DNA of 64,000 nucleotides from JALCLA01 sp965653565 (GTDB taxonomy: Bacteria > Pseudomonadota > Gammaproteobacteria > Xanthomonadales > Xanthomonadaceae). The position numbers and the translations under genes are program-made. The DNA lies in NCBI GenBank assembly GCA_965653565.1, contig CBFHAI010000024.1:4449-68448 (forward strand), in the 5' to 3' direction. Of this stretch, positions 42,001-50,783 are shown piece by piece. Each line of letters starts with the position of its first letter. Position 1 is the first letter of the stretch. The notes under the pieces are model-generated. The model was not told where the DNA came from, did no database searches, and saw only the letters and a program-made list of their open reading frames with translations.

Positions 42001-42609
42001 CTCAACGACACCGAAGTCGAAGCCGACGAGCAGTTCTCCGTGACCCTCGCGCAACCCACCGGCGGCGCGTCGCTCGGCGCCTCGGCAGCGACCGTCACCA
42101 TCGTCAGCGAAGACGTGGCGCCGACCGGCACCCTGCAGTTCGACGGCACCGGCACCGGCGGCATGGTGACGTGGCGCTTCAACGAGAACGGTACACCGGC
42201 CGCCGCCAAGGCCGTGGTGCAGATCGCCGTGACGCGTACCGGCGGCAGCGCCGGCGCGGCCTCGATCGACTTCGCGACCGCCGACGGCACCGCCGTTGCT
42301 CCGGGCGACTACACGGCGACTTCGGGCACCTTGAACTGGGCCGACGGCGAATCCGGCGCCCGCTTCATCCCGGTCAACCTGGTCGAAGACGGCCTGCCCG
42401 AGCCGGACGAAAACTTCCGCATCGTGCTGAGCAATGCGCAGGGCGCGGGACTCGGCGTCAACGGTCAGGCCGAGTTGGTGATCGTCGCGAACGGCGGTGC
42501 CGTGAATGCCGAGCCGCTCACCATTCCGGCCGGCGATGCCCGCGGCTGGCTCACCCTGCTCGGCGCGATGCTGGCGGCGGCCTGGGCCGGGCTGCGTCGG
42601 CGCGATTGA
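39070..42609 (+). CDS. Large secreted beta-helix protein with four Calx-beta domains
   Basis: A 1179-residue exported protein with a signal peptide cleaved near residue 27 (AAQA-ATF). It opens with a CSLREA-like FTVTNADDDGAGSLRAAL segment. A right-handed parallel beta-helix of polymorphic-outer-membrane type follows (about 60-640, with repeated GNxAxxxGG turns). Four Calx-beta repeats of about 115 residues then run from about 675 to 1140, each with ETAGTxTLTVxRTGGSxG, DYTAASGTLTWxDG and DExFTVxLS. The end (LTIPAGDARGWLTLLGAMLA then a hydrophobic stretch and RRRD) looks like a sortable C-terminal anchor. Probably a surface adhesin. Strong ribosome-binding site; divergent from the TIGR03032 operon. 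Confidence 0.88.
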   Translation: MKPIRTVRRMALATAIAMALAPAAQAATFTVTNADDDGAGSLRAALASANVAAGPDTVEFDSAFFAAATPRTIALVSPLSITDSVIVDGPGADIAALDGQQNVRIVLIEPAVSGIAVEIRGLTLQDGFGGNGAGCVRAINAHLLLEDSVLTGCAGGEGSGGALHLVDAQAPPPSPMRKGVPVPPASLTVRDTRFSNNRAFFGGAIAVQLLGGGDIRLESATLESNEAFLFGGGAEFRVGDGEIVLQDSTISGNLAHNAGAGFSAITYGDVRLEDSVISGNRVEASSYSYGLYSYGAGAAVGGLGDVLITGTRFEDNAIVAVDSPTTRKGTVPEDYVGIGGGLFVFPATAGHSLSITDSHFLRNAAGIGGGATVGMPLSSGGGAKRGSKGMWHSAQKARNKALTGTNAIGTTRFADNLGGFGGSGLTLLQMDSQIPRPAGTKAVDPGMTLDRVTLSGNLLAPDAPLPGALLMLGSAWPVQLINSTLSGNGGGILVAPMQPPGPEEPMLLLDHSTITDNDVGGVISTLPVPVNGKHRGQLGRWLAHTKDYPTPQVNIAIRNSVLSGNGDEAAEADLIANPVSVEMLHSLVGTTEPPDFTGYDDQGGNQFGVDPLLAPLALAGHAYLEVRVPQPGSPLIDAGDPDVAAATPPTFDERGFARIAGTAIDIGAVETMPPGSIAFDPTALSVSETAGTATLTAVRTGGTGGAIDVTFTTVDGSAVTGQDYTAAGGTLSWADGEDGPKTFVVALTDDALVEADENFTAVLSAPTGGATLGAATATVTLTSEDVAPVGTIELQTLAPSVNETAGTVTLTVARTGGSNGAVTVDFATSDATAAAGGDYTAASGTLTWESGDSAAKNIVVPILDDALVENPETFQVTLSNVTGGAGLGAANGTVTIVSDDVPPPGTLAIAPTALSVNEAAGTATLSVARSGGSAGDVSLTFTTVAGSASAGSDFTAANGSLTWADGDTAAKSIVVPILNDTEVEADEQFSVTLAQPTGGASLGASAATVTIVSEDVAPTGTLQFDGTGTGGMVTWRFNENGTPAAAKAVVQIAVTRTGGSAGAASIDFATADGTAVAPGDYTATSGTLNWADGESGARFIPVNLVEDGLPEPDENFRIVLSNAQGAGLGVNGQAELVIVANGGAVNAEPLTIPAGDARGWLTLLGAMLAAAWAGLRRRD

Positions 42610-42660
42610 AGCAACGAGCCTTCGCCGCCGCCCAGCGCGGCGGCGAAGGACGCGGCCGCT

Positions 42661-43107
42661 TCAGTGCCGCGCGGCGGTCTGCATGATGTTGGCGACCCAG
42701 CCGTAAAGCCGCTGCCAGGCGGCGCGCGATTCGTCGCCGAAGCCGGGGCCGTTGCGATCGGCCAGGGTCTGGATCAGCGCATCGCCCACCGAGAGGAAGT
42801 GCAGGCTCTTGGCGCCATAGCGCCGATGCGCCATACCGAGCGCCTGCAGCGTCGGCACCAGGCGCTCGGCATCGTCGAGCCCGGCCACGATCACGCACAA
42901 CGTGTGCGAAAACTTGCGCTGCTGGTTCTCCAGATCGGCCGGAAACAGCGTGCGCAGGCCCGGGCTGTGCTCGAACAGACGGGCGTAGAAATCGCGCGCG
43001 AATCCGACCGGATCGGCGGCGATCGGCGCCACGGTGGCGCGGATTCTCGCGTGGTCTTCCGCGGAAAACACGGGCGACGCCGGCGACAGGGTATCGGTTG
43101 AACGCAT
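42661..43107 (-). CDS. Single-domain globin
   Basis: A 148-residue bacterial globin of the flavohaemoglobin/Vitreoscilla-type family without a reductase part. The FARDFYARLFEHSPGLRTLFPADLENQQRKF stretch spans helices B to E with the conserved C/D-region P and F residues. LGMAHRRYGAKSLHF carries the likely proximal histidine, and AWQRLYGWVANIM closes helix H. It could bind oxygen or nitric oxide in the cytoplasm. It is divergent from the ECF sigma factor gene with 162 bases between starts, and its 3' end meets the surface-protein gene. Control by the neighbouring sigma factor/kinase pair is possible but unsupported. Confidence 0.85.
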   Translation of the reverse strand: MRSTDTLSPASPVFSAEDHARIRATVAPIAADPVGFARDFYARLFEHSPGLRTLFPADLENQQRKFSHTLCVIVAGLDDAERLVPTLQALGMAHRRYGAKSLHFLSVGDALIQTLADRNGPGFGDESRAAWQRLYGWVANIMQTAARH

Positions 43108-43269
43108 GAGGCTCTCTGGCTGATTCGGGTCGAGGCGCGACGCCTCCCGGACATCCGCAGCCTCCCTGCAGCAGGCAAACGCGCAAATGGCTCGAACCGG
43201 ACAAAACGCGGGGCTTGCGCGGCGCGGTCCGAACTTGAAAGACTGCGCCCGGGTTGCGGGGACAAAAAC

Positions 43270-43833
43270 ATGGCTGAACGACCGGCAGTGACGACTTTGC
43301 TCGGCGCGGTGGCGCAGGGCGACGCGAAAGCGCAGGCCGAGCTCTACGCGCTCGTCTACGACGAACTCAAACGCATCGCGCGAGGCGCGCTGCGGCGCAA
43401 TGCCGGCGGCACGATGAATCCGAGCACGCTGGTGCACGAAGCCTTCATCAAGCTGTCCGGCGACGGCGCCCGCAAGCTCAACGACAGCCATCATTTCTAC
43501 TCGTTGCTGGCCCGTGCGATGCGGCAGGTGATCCTCGACGCCGGCCGCCAGCGCGGCACCGTCAAGCACGGCGTCGGCATGGCCCGCACCCAGCTCACCG
43601 ACGGGCTGATGCAGGAAGGCGCCAAGATCGAAGACCTGCTCGCGATCGACGACGCCCTGCGCAAACTCGAAGTGCTCGATCCGGATCTGGCCAACCTGGT
43701 CGAACTGCATTTCTTCGCCGGCGTGTCCTTCGTCGACATCGCCGCGATGCGCGACGTCACCGAACGCACCGTGCGCCGCCACTGGAGCACCGCGCGCGCC
43801 TTCCTGATCGACGCCATGCCGGTGGCGGTGTGA
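43270..43833 (+). CDS. ECF-subfamily RNA polymerase sigma factor (TIGR02999 type)
   Basis: A 187-residue sigma factor of the extracytoplasmic-function group. Region 2 includes LYALVYDELKRIARGALRR and TLVHEAFIKLSG, and HFYSLLARAMRQVILDAGR is the signature of the TIGR02999/ECF-SigK-like branch. Region 4 has the helix-turn-helix SFVDIAAMRDVTERTVRRHW. Members of this branch are typically encoded next to a serine/threonine kinase and lack a classical anti-sigma factor. That is exactly the case here: the kinase gene begins 22 bases downstream. Target promoters cannot be read from the window. Confidence 0.93.
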   Translation: MAERPAVTTLLGAVAQGDAKAQAELYALVYDELKRIARGALRRNAGGTMNPSTLVHEAFIKLSGDGARKLNDSHHFYSLLARAMRQVILDAGRQRGTVKHGVGMARTQLTDGLMQEGAKIEDLLAIDDALRKLEVLDPDLANLVELHFFAGVSFVDIAAMRDVTERTVRRHWSTARAFLIDAMPVAV

Positions 43834-43855
43834 AACACGCGGCGCCGGGCTCGCG

Positions 43856-46468
43856 ATGACCGCGCCGATGGACCCGCAGCGCTGGCGCGAATTGCGCGCC
43901 CAGCTCGATCGCGCGCTCGACCTCGAACCCGCCGAACGCGAAGCCTTTCTGGCGTCGATCGCCGACGAGCAACTGCGCGCCGACGTGCGCCGCATGCTGG
44001 CCACGCAGACGCAGGAAACGCCGCTCGACCGCCCCGTCGTCGCACTCGCCGCGCCGCTGCTGGCCGGCGGCGCCGAACCGCGCGACTGGGATCGTGAACA
44101 AATCGGCCGGCGCGTCGGCAGCTTCGTGCTCGACGACCTGCTCGGCTCGGGCGGCATGGGCACGGTATACCGCGCGCATCGCGTCGATGCGCGTTTCGAA
44201 CAGACCGTCGCGATCAAGCTCGTGCTCTCCGCGCACGGCGGACTGCGCGACCGCTTCCGCAAGGAACAAGAAATCCTCGCCGGCCTGCGCCATCCGCACA
44301 TCGCGCAGGTGATCGACGGCGGCGAAGCGCAGGACGGCGTGCCCTATCTGGTGATGGAGTACGTCGAAGGCGTCTCGATCACCGACTACTGCCGCGAACA
44401 CGTGCCCGATACCGACGGCCGCGTGCGCCTGCTGCTGCGCGTGGCCGATGCGCTGGCGCATGCGCATCGCAATCTGGTCGTGCATCGCGACATCAAGCCG
44501 TCGAACATCCTCGTCACTCCGCAAGGGCATCCGAAGCTGCTCGATTTCGGCATCGCGAAACTGGTCGGCGCCGGTTCGGCCAGCGCCACCGCGCAGCGCA
44601 TCGGCCCGATGACGCCGGCGTATGCCGCGCCGGAACAATTCAGCGGCGGCGCGATCACGGTGGCGACCGATGTCTATCAGTTCGGCGTGCTGCTGTTCCG
44701 GTTGATTTCCGGGCGTCTGCCGTACGAAGCCGATCCGGAGGATGGTCTGGCCTGGGGCCGGGCGGTGTCCGAACAGGAACCGATCACGCTGCGCCGCGGA
44801 CTCGCCCGTTCGCGCTCGGCGCACAGCACGGCGGCCGATGGCGACGGCGTCCGCAGCCTGGAACGCGGCGCCGATCTGGATGCGATCGTGCGTCGCGCGC
44901 TGGCCAAGCAACCGGCCGCGCGCTACGGCTCGATCGACGCGATGGCCGCCGATCTGCGCGCCTTCCTCGACGGCCAGCCGGTCTCGGCGCGACGCGGCGG
45001 CGCCGCCTATCACGCGTCGCGTTTCATCCGCCGCCACGCGATCGCGGTGAGTATCGCGACCGCCGCCGCGCTCGGCCTGATCGCGACCACGGCCTACGCA
45101 TTGCGGCAGGCCTATCTCGCCGAACACGAAGCCAGCCGCGCGCGCGCCGCCGTCGCCTTCGTGCAGGAAGTCTTCCGCGCCGCCGACCCGATGAACCAGC
45201 GCGAGCGCAGCGCCAGCGCCATCGATGTGCTCGACCTGGCCGCCTCGCAAATCCAAGCGCAACTCGCCGCCCATCCGGATTTGCGCGGCCCGCTCGGTGC
45301 GCTGATCGCCGACAGCTACTACGCGCTCAACGCACCGTCGCGCGCGTTGCCGCTGTACGAACGCGCGATCGCCGACTTGCGCGCGCAATCGCCGCAGCCG
45401 CGTCTGGTGCTGGCCGGCGCGCTCGCGCGCGGCGCGACCGCGGCGCAGCGCATGGGACAGCTGGAACTGTCGACCGACTGGGCCGAAGAAGCCGAGCTTT
45501 ATGCCACCGGCGACGAGCCGGACGACTACCTGATCCGCGACGTGTTGTTCGAACGCCGCTGGCAGACGGTGCGTGATTCGGGCGACCCCGCCGGCGCACT
45601 CGAAGTGGCGCAAGAGGCGCTGCGCCACGCCGAAAACGTACCGGCCGAACTGCGCGACCGCCTGCGCCGCAGCACGGTGGCGCGCTACGCCACCTCGCTC
45701 ACCGATCTGGGACGTTTTACCGAAGCCGAACCGGCGATGATCGAAGTGCTCGAAATCTCGCGCCGCGTCTGGGGCGAAGATCACCTGCGCACGATGCGCG
45801 CGCATCAGGGCCTGGGCTGGATGTACGCCGCCAGCGGCCGGCCCGAACGCGGGCTGGAAGAACTCATCGCGGTCGGCGAGCGCCTGCGCGAACGCTACGG
45901 CGCGACCAGCCAGGATTACGGCACCAACCTCTACAACCGCGGCAATGCCTACGTCGCCCTGGGCGAAGACGAACGCGCGATCGAGGCCTATCGCGGCGCC
46001 GCCGGCGCTTACGTTGCGTCAGCTTCCGCCGGCTCCGGACAAGTGGGCTGGGCCTTGTTGAACGCCGCGTTGGCGCAACAGCGTCTGGGCCAGCACGCCG
46101 CGGCGCTCGGCACCGTGCGCGAGGTCGAACAAGCGTGGCGCACCTCGATCGCCACCGATGCCCTCGTGCGCGCCGAACTGTTCTGGATCCGCGGCCGCAG
46201 CCACCTCGCCCTCGGCGACATCGAAGGCGCCGCGGAAGACGTCGAACACTCCCTCGCCATCGCCCGCAAGCACGAACCGCCGTCGGCCGGCCTGGTCGAA
46301 TTCACCCTGCTCGCCGCCGAAGTGGCCACCGCACAGAACGCGCACGAACAAGCTGCCAAACACTACGAAAGCGCGGCGAAACTGGCCGTGGAGCTGGCAC
46401 CGGAGCGTGCCGAAGAGGCGAAGGCATGGCGTGTCAAAGCGACGCAACTGCGCGCCGCGGCTGGCTGA
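43856..46468 (+). CDS. Membrane-anchored serine/threonine protein kinase with C-terminal TPR-like repeats
   Basis: An 870-residue kinase. A short N-terminal helical segment resembles the ECF-associated kinases (WRELRAQLDRALDLEPAEREAFL). The kinase domain spans about 88-365, with GSGGMG near 96, the AIK lysine, HRDIKPSN near 210, DFG near 230 and a complete APE (AAPEQF). One membrane helix follows at about 394-412 (IAVSIATAAALGLIATTAYAL), then a long alpha-helical tail of TPR-type repeats up to the end, presumably periplasmic. It follows the ECF sigma factor by 22 bases and is co-transcribed; phosphorylation of the sigma factor is the likely control step, by analogy with known ECF-kinase pairs. 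Confidence 0.92.
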   Translation: MTAPMDPQRWRELRAQLDRALDLEPAEREAFLASIADEQLRADVRRMLATQTQETPLDRPVVALAAPLLAGGAEPRDWDREQIGRRVGSFVLDDLLGSGGMGTVYRAHRVDARFEQTVAIKLVLSAHGGLRDRFRKEQEILAGLRHPHIAQVIDGGEAQDGVPYLVMEYVEGVSITDYCREHVPDTDGRVRLLLRVADALAHAHRNLVVHRDIKPSNILVTPQGHPKLLDFGIAKLVGAGSASATAQRIGPMTPAYAAPEQFSGGAITVATDVYQFGVLLFRLISGRLPYEADPEDGLAWGRAVSEQEPITLRRGLARSRSAHSTAADGDGVRSLERGADLDAIVRRALAKQPAARYGSIDAMAADLRAFLDGQPVSARRGGAAYHASRFIRRHAIAVSIATAAALGLIATTAYALRQAYLAEHEASRARAAVAFVQEVFRAADPMNQRERSASAIDVLDLAASQIQAQLAAHPDLRGPLGALIADSYYALNAPSRALPLYERAIADLRAQSPQPRLVLAGALARGATAAQRMGQLELSTDWAEEAELYATGDEPDDYLIRDVLFERRWQTVRDSGDPAGALEVAQEALRHAENVPAELRDRLRRSTVARYATSLTDLGRFTEAEPAMIEVLEISRRVWGEDHLRTMRAHQGLGWMYAASGRPERGLEELIAVGERLRERYGATSQDYGTNLYNRGNAYVALGEDERAIEAYRGAAGAYVASASAGSGQVGWALLNAALAQQRLGQHAAALGTVREVEQAWRTSIATDALVRAELFWIRGRSHLALGDIEGAAEDVEHSLAIARKHEPPSAGLVEFTLLAAEVATAQNAHEQAAKHYESAAKLAVELAPERAEEAKAWRVKATQLRAAAG

Positions 46469-46589
46469 TCGGTTTCGAAAGTTCAATCGCGCGGACTTCA
46501 ACAAAGCGAAAAAGACAACGATTGCCCGGTCGCTTGGGTTGCCGTTGTCTTTGCGCAGCCCCTCACCCTGGTCATGCCCCGCGCGCGGC

Positions 46590-46627
46590 ATTCCCAGATT
46601 GGGAACGATCATTCCCAATCTGGGAAT
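46590..46627. terminator. Bidirectional hairpin between the kinase gene and thiC
   Basis: ATTCCCAGATTGGGA (46590-46604) and TCCCAATCTGGGAAT (46613-46627) are perfect 15-base arms with an 8-base spacer; the second arm overlaps a further GATCATTCCC/GGGAATGATC pairing. It sits six bases beyond the thiC stop and between convergent genes. There is no T-run, so it may be a repeat element acting as an RNA-end protector rather than an intrinsic terminator. Confidence 0.55.
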
Positions 46628-46632
46628 GATCG

Positions 46633-48516
<1,884 letters not shown>

Positions 48517-48580
48517 GGCGGCCTGCTCGGGAAAGAAAAACGGAGCGGCGGCGCCGGCAGACGGAATGACCCCATCGCAC

Positions 48581-48660
48581 GAAGCTCCCTACGGCGGTGC
48601 TAGCCGCGTCAGGTTCGAAGGGTCTGTCTCAGCCCGATCTTGCCTGGGCACCCCCGCTTC
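48581..48660 (-). ncRNA. TPP riboswitch (THI element) upstream of thiC
   Basis: On the minus strand the conserved order is complete: GAAGC (P1), GGGGGTGCCC, then GGCTGAGACAGACCCTTCGA, ACCTGA, CGGCTAGCACCGCCG and GTAGGGA closing with GCTTC (P1'). CTGAGA, ACCTGA and the GTAGGGA ending are the hallmark of the thiamine pyrophosphate aptamer. The 64 bases between aptamer and ATG contain CGCCGCCGCTCCGTTTTTCT, which could serve as a terminator or anti-RBS platform, but the switching mode is not certain. Confidence 0.95.
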
Positions 48661-48715
48661 CGGGCACCATTGCACCACGAAGGGCGGCGCAACGCGAGTC
48701 CAAGTAAAGTGCGCC

Positions 48716-49126
48716 ATGGCCACGACCCGCCACGCCAAACCCGCCGACACCCCGCAAGCCGTCGACGCCTTCCTGGCGCAACTCGACCACCCGCGCAAAG
48801 CCGACATCGAACGCCTGCGCGCACTGATCCTCGCGGCCGATCCTTCGATCGCCGAGGGCATCAAATGGAATGCGCCGAGCTGGCGCACCACCGAATACTT
48901 CGCGACGACGCATCTGCGCGCCAAATCCGGCCTCGCCGTGATCCTTCACCGCGGCGCGAAAGTGCGCGACCTGCCCGAAGCCGGGCTCGCTGTCGACGAT
49001 CCAGCGGGCTTGCTGAAATGGCTGGACAAGGACCGCGCCGTCGTCGAATTCGCCGACAGTGAAGACCTCGCGCGCAACGCCGCGAGTTTCCAGCTCTTGC
49101 TGCGCCAATGGATCACGCACGTTTGA
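48716..49126 (+). CDS. DUF1801 domain protein
   Basis: A 136-residue cytoplasmic protein of the DUF1801/YdhG-like fold (iron-binding frataxin-like structure in some members). The pattern VDAFLAQLDHPRKADIERLRALILAADPSIAEGIKWNAPSW is typical, with W-N-A-P-S-W as the family core. Start ATG 48716 lies just beyond the TPP riboswitch on the other strand. The function is not established. The last 19 bases overlap the start of the small downstream membrane-protein frame. Confidence 0.88.
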   Translation: MATTRHAKPADTPQAVDAFLAQLDHPRKADIERLRALILAADPSIAEGIKWNAPSWRTTEYFATTHLRAKSGLAVILHRGAKVRDLPEAGLAVDDPAGLLKWLDKDRAVVEFADSEDLARNAASFQLLLRQWITHV

Positions 49127-49359
49127 AAACGCATGCGCTCGCCCTGACTGCATTGGCGCTTGCCTTCGTCTGTTACACGGCCAGCTGGATTTCCGGCGCG
49201 ATCGCTTTTGGCGTGCTGGGCATGATCTTCGAGGGCGCGTTCTGGTACTCGCTGTTATCGGCAGACAGCCACGACGATGACGACCGGCCCAATGGTCCAT
49301 CCAGCGAACCTCTCCAGGGGCGGGCGACCTGCGGCGAATGCAGACGGATCGGGTCGTGA
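49108..49359 (+). CDS. Possible small membrane protein
   Basis: An 83-residue frame with two hydrophobic helices (about 10-27 ALALTALALAFVCYTASW, then 29-49 with IAFGVLGMIFEGAFWYSLL) and a charged, acidic tail beginning SADSHDDDDRPNG. The helices and the D-rich end look like a real tiny membrane protein. It overlaps the DUF1801 gene by 19 bases in another frame. No family recognised; no clear ribosome-binding site. Confidence 0.5.
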   Translation: MDHARLKTHALALTALALAFVCYTASWISGAIAFGVLGMIFEGAFWYSLLSADSHDDDDRPNGPSSEPLQGRATCGECRRIGS

Positions 49360-49436
49360 TATCCGCGCCGAACGCGACGCGACCGATGTCTAGACCGTCC
49401 TGGTTTCTGGCCGCAACTACGGGGACGGGGACGATC

Positions 49437-50324
49437 ATGCTTCGACGACTGATCTGCCTGACGCTGCTCTTCGCGCCGCCACTGATGGCGCAAAGCATCG
49501 TCGACGACCAGGAAATCCTCGCCTCCGATCGGCCCGAGGCGTGGGCGATGAACTACGTGCTCGCCAGCAGCGTGATGACGTCGTTCGGCGCCACGCCCGA
49601 ACTGGCGGCGGGCGAATGGAACGTCGGCGCCGAAATCGGCCACATTCCGCGCCTCAGCCGGCGCCAGCAGCAGATCGGCTTCGGCGGCGAAAAGGCCGAG
49701 GATTTGAACAAATCGCCGGTGTTCGGGCGGCTGCGGCTGATGCTTGGGTTGCCTGCCGGCTTCGTCGCGGAACTGGGCTACACGCCGCCGGTGAAGATCG
49801 ACGGCACCAGCACCGACGATCTTTTCGCGCTGGCATTCGGACGGCGCTTGCTGCAACGCGACACATGGTCGTTGTCGGCCCGCGCTTTCGGCCAGCACGG
49901 TTCCGCACACGGCGACATCACCTGCCCGGCCGACATCGCCGGGCCGTTCGACGAAGACAGCAATCCGTTCGGTTGCGTCGAAGCCTCCGACGATCGCATC
50001 GCGCTCAACTACTACGCCGTCGACCTCACGGCCGCGGGGGACGTCGGTCTGTGGCAGTGGCATGCGGGCGGTGGTGCGGTGCGCAGCGAACCGAAAGTGC
50101 AGGTGGATGCGCGCGTCTTCAGCGTGCGCGATCGATCGCGGCTGGTGGCGCGCGGCATGCTGCCTTATCTCGCGCTCGGAATCGGCCGCGAGATCGCGCC
50201 GGGCTGGTCGCTGGCCGGCGAAATCCTGCACGTGCCGCTCGATGTGCAGCGCGAGCCGGCCGAGGGCGTCGAGAACGACCCGCTGACCAGCGTCCGGCTC
50301 ATGTTGCGCTACTGGCCGCCGTAG
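49437..50324 (+). CDS. Hypothetical exported protein, outer-membrane barrel-like
   Basis: A 295-residue protein with a signal peptide (LRRLICLTLLFAPPLMAQS). The mature part is rich in alternating hydrophobic/polar strands ending in an aromatic-proximal residue set (LTSVRLMLRYWPP), which suggests a beta-barrel or porin-like fold. Segments such as EIGHIPRLSRRQQQIGFGG and AELGYTPPVKIDG are not assigned to a known family. The ATG at 49437 is chosen because it starts the signal peptide; the upstream extension to 49338 is unlikely. It precedes the DUF805-oxidase-methyltransferase operon by 81 bases. Confidence 0.75.
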   Translation: MLRRLICLTLLFAPPLMAQSIVDDQEILASDRPEAWAMNYVLASSVMTSFGATPELAAGEWNVGAEIGHIPRLSRRQQQIGFGGEKAEDLNKSPVFGRLRLMLGLPAGFVAELGYTPPVKIDGTSTDDLFALAFGRRLLQRDTWSLSARAFGQHGSAHGDITCPADIAGPFDEDSNPFGCVEASDDRIALNYYAVDLTAAGDVGLWQWHAGGGAVRSEPKVQVDARVFSVRDRSRLVARGMLPYLALGIGREIAPGWSLAGEILHVPLDVQREPAEGVENDPLTSVRLMLRYWPP

Positions 50325-50405
50325 CCGGCGCTACCGCGGGTTCGCGAGATTGACGGCGGCACGTCGCGGCCGGCTACCATGGCTGCGAATCCAGGAGCCC
50401 GACGC

Positions 50406-50783
50406 ATGACGTCCGCCACGTTGCTCGATCCGTTCCGTTGGCGCGGCCGCCTTCGCCGCCGCCGCTATCTGTTCACCATGCTGCTGTCGATCGCGCTGTT
50501 CGCGATGCTCTACGTCTTCATCGAGCGCGTCGCCGGACGCTCCGCGACGCTGCTTCTGTATCCGTTCTTCTTCGCGCACTGGCTCGCGTTGTCGGTCAAG
50601 CGGCTGCACGATCAGGCCAAATCCGCGCCGTGGCTGCTGGCGCTGCTGATTCCGATTCTGGGACCGCTATTCGTCGGCTACCTGCTGCTGTTCGGCCGCG
50701 GCACGCCCGGCGACAACCAGTACGGCGACGATCCGCGCACCGTGGGCCGCGACTATCTGCAGGTGCGCATCGATGCGACTTGA
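50406..50783 (+). CDS. DUF805 family membrane protein
   Basis: A 125-residue protein with three to four helices and the DUF805 pattern: a basic start (FRWRGRLRRRRYLFTM), FFFAHWLALSVKRLHDQAKSAPW (the S-x-K-R-L-H-D motif) and the terminal LLFGRGTPGDNQYGDDP, which is diagnostic. The function is unknown. Start ATG 50406 was chosen over 50379. Its 3' end overlaps the next start by 11 bases, so it heads a coupled operon. Confidence 0.9.
   Translation: MTSATLLDPFRWRGRLRRRRYLFTMLLSIALFAMLYVFIERVAGRSATLLLYPFFFAHWLALSVKRLHDQAKSAPWLLALLIPILGPLFVGYLLLFGRGTPGDNQYGDDPRTVGRDYLQVRIDAT

Noticed and set aside
43757..45805. A 682-codon minus-strand frame opposite the kinase gene
   Set aside because: Shadow frame; the plus strand has complete kinase motifs.
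49338..49436. Upstream start for the barrel-like exported protein
   Set aside because: It would place about 33 non-conserved residues before the signal peptide that begins at 49437.
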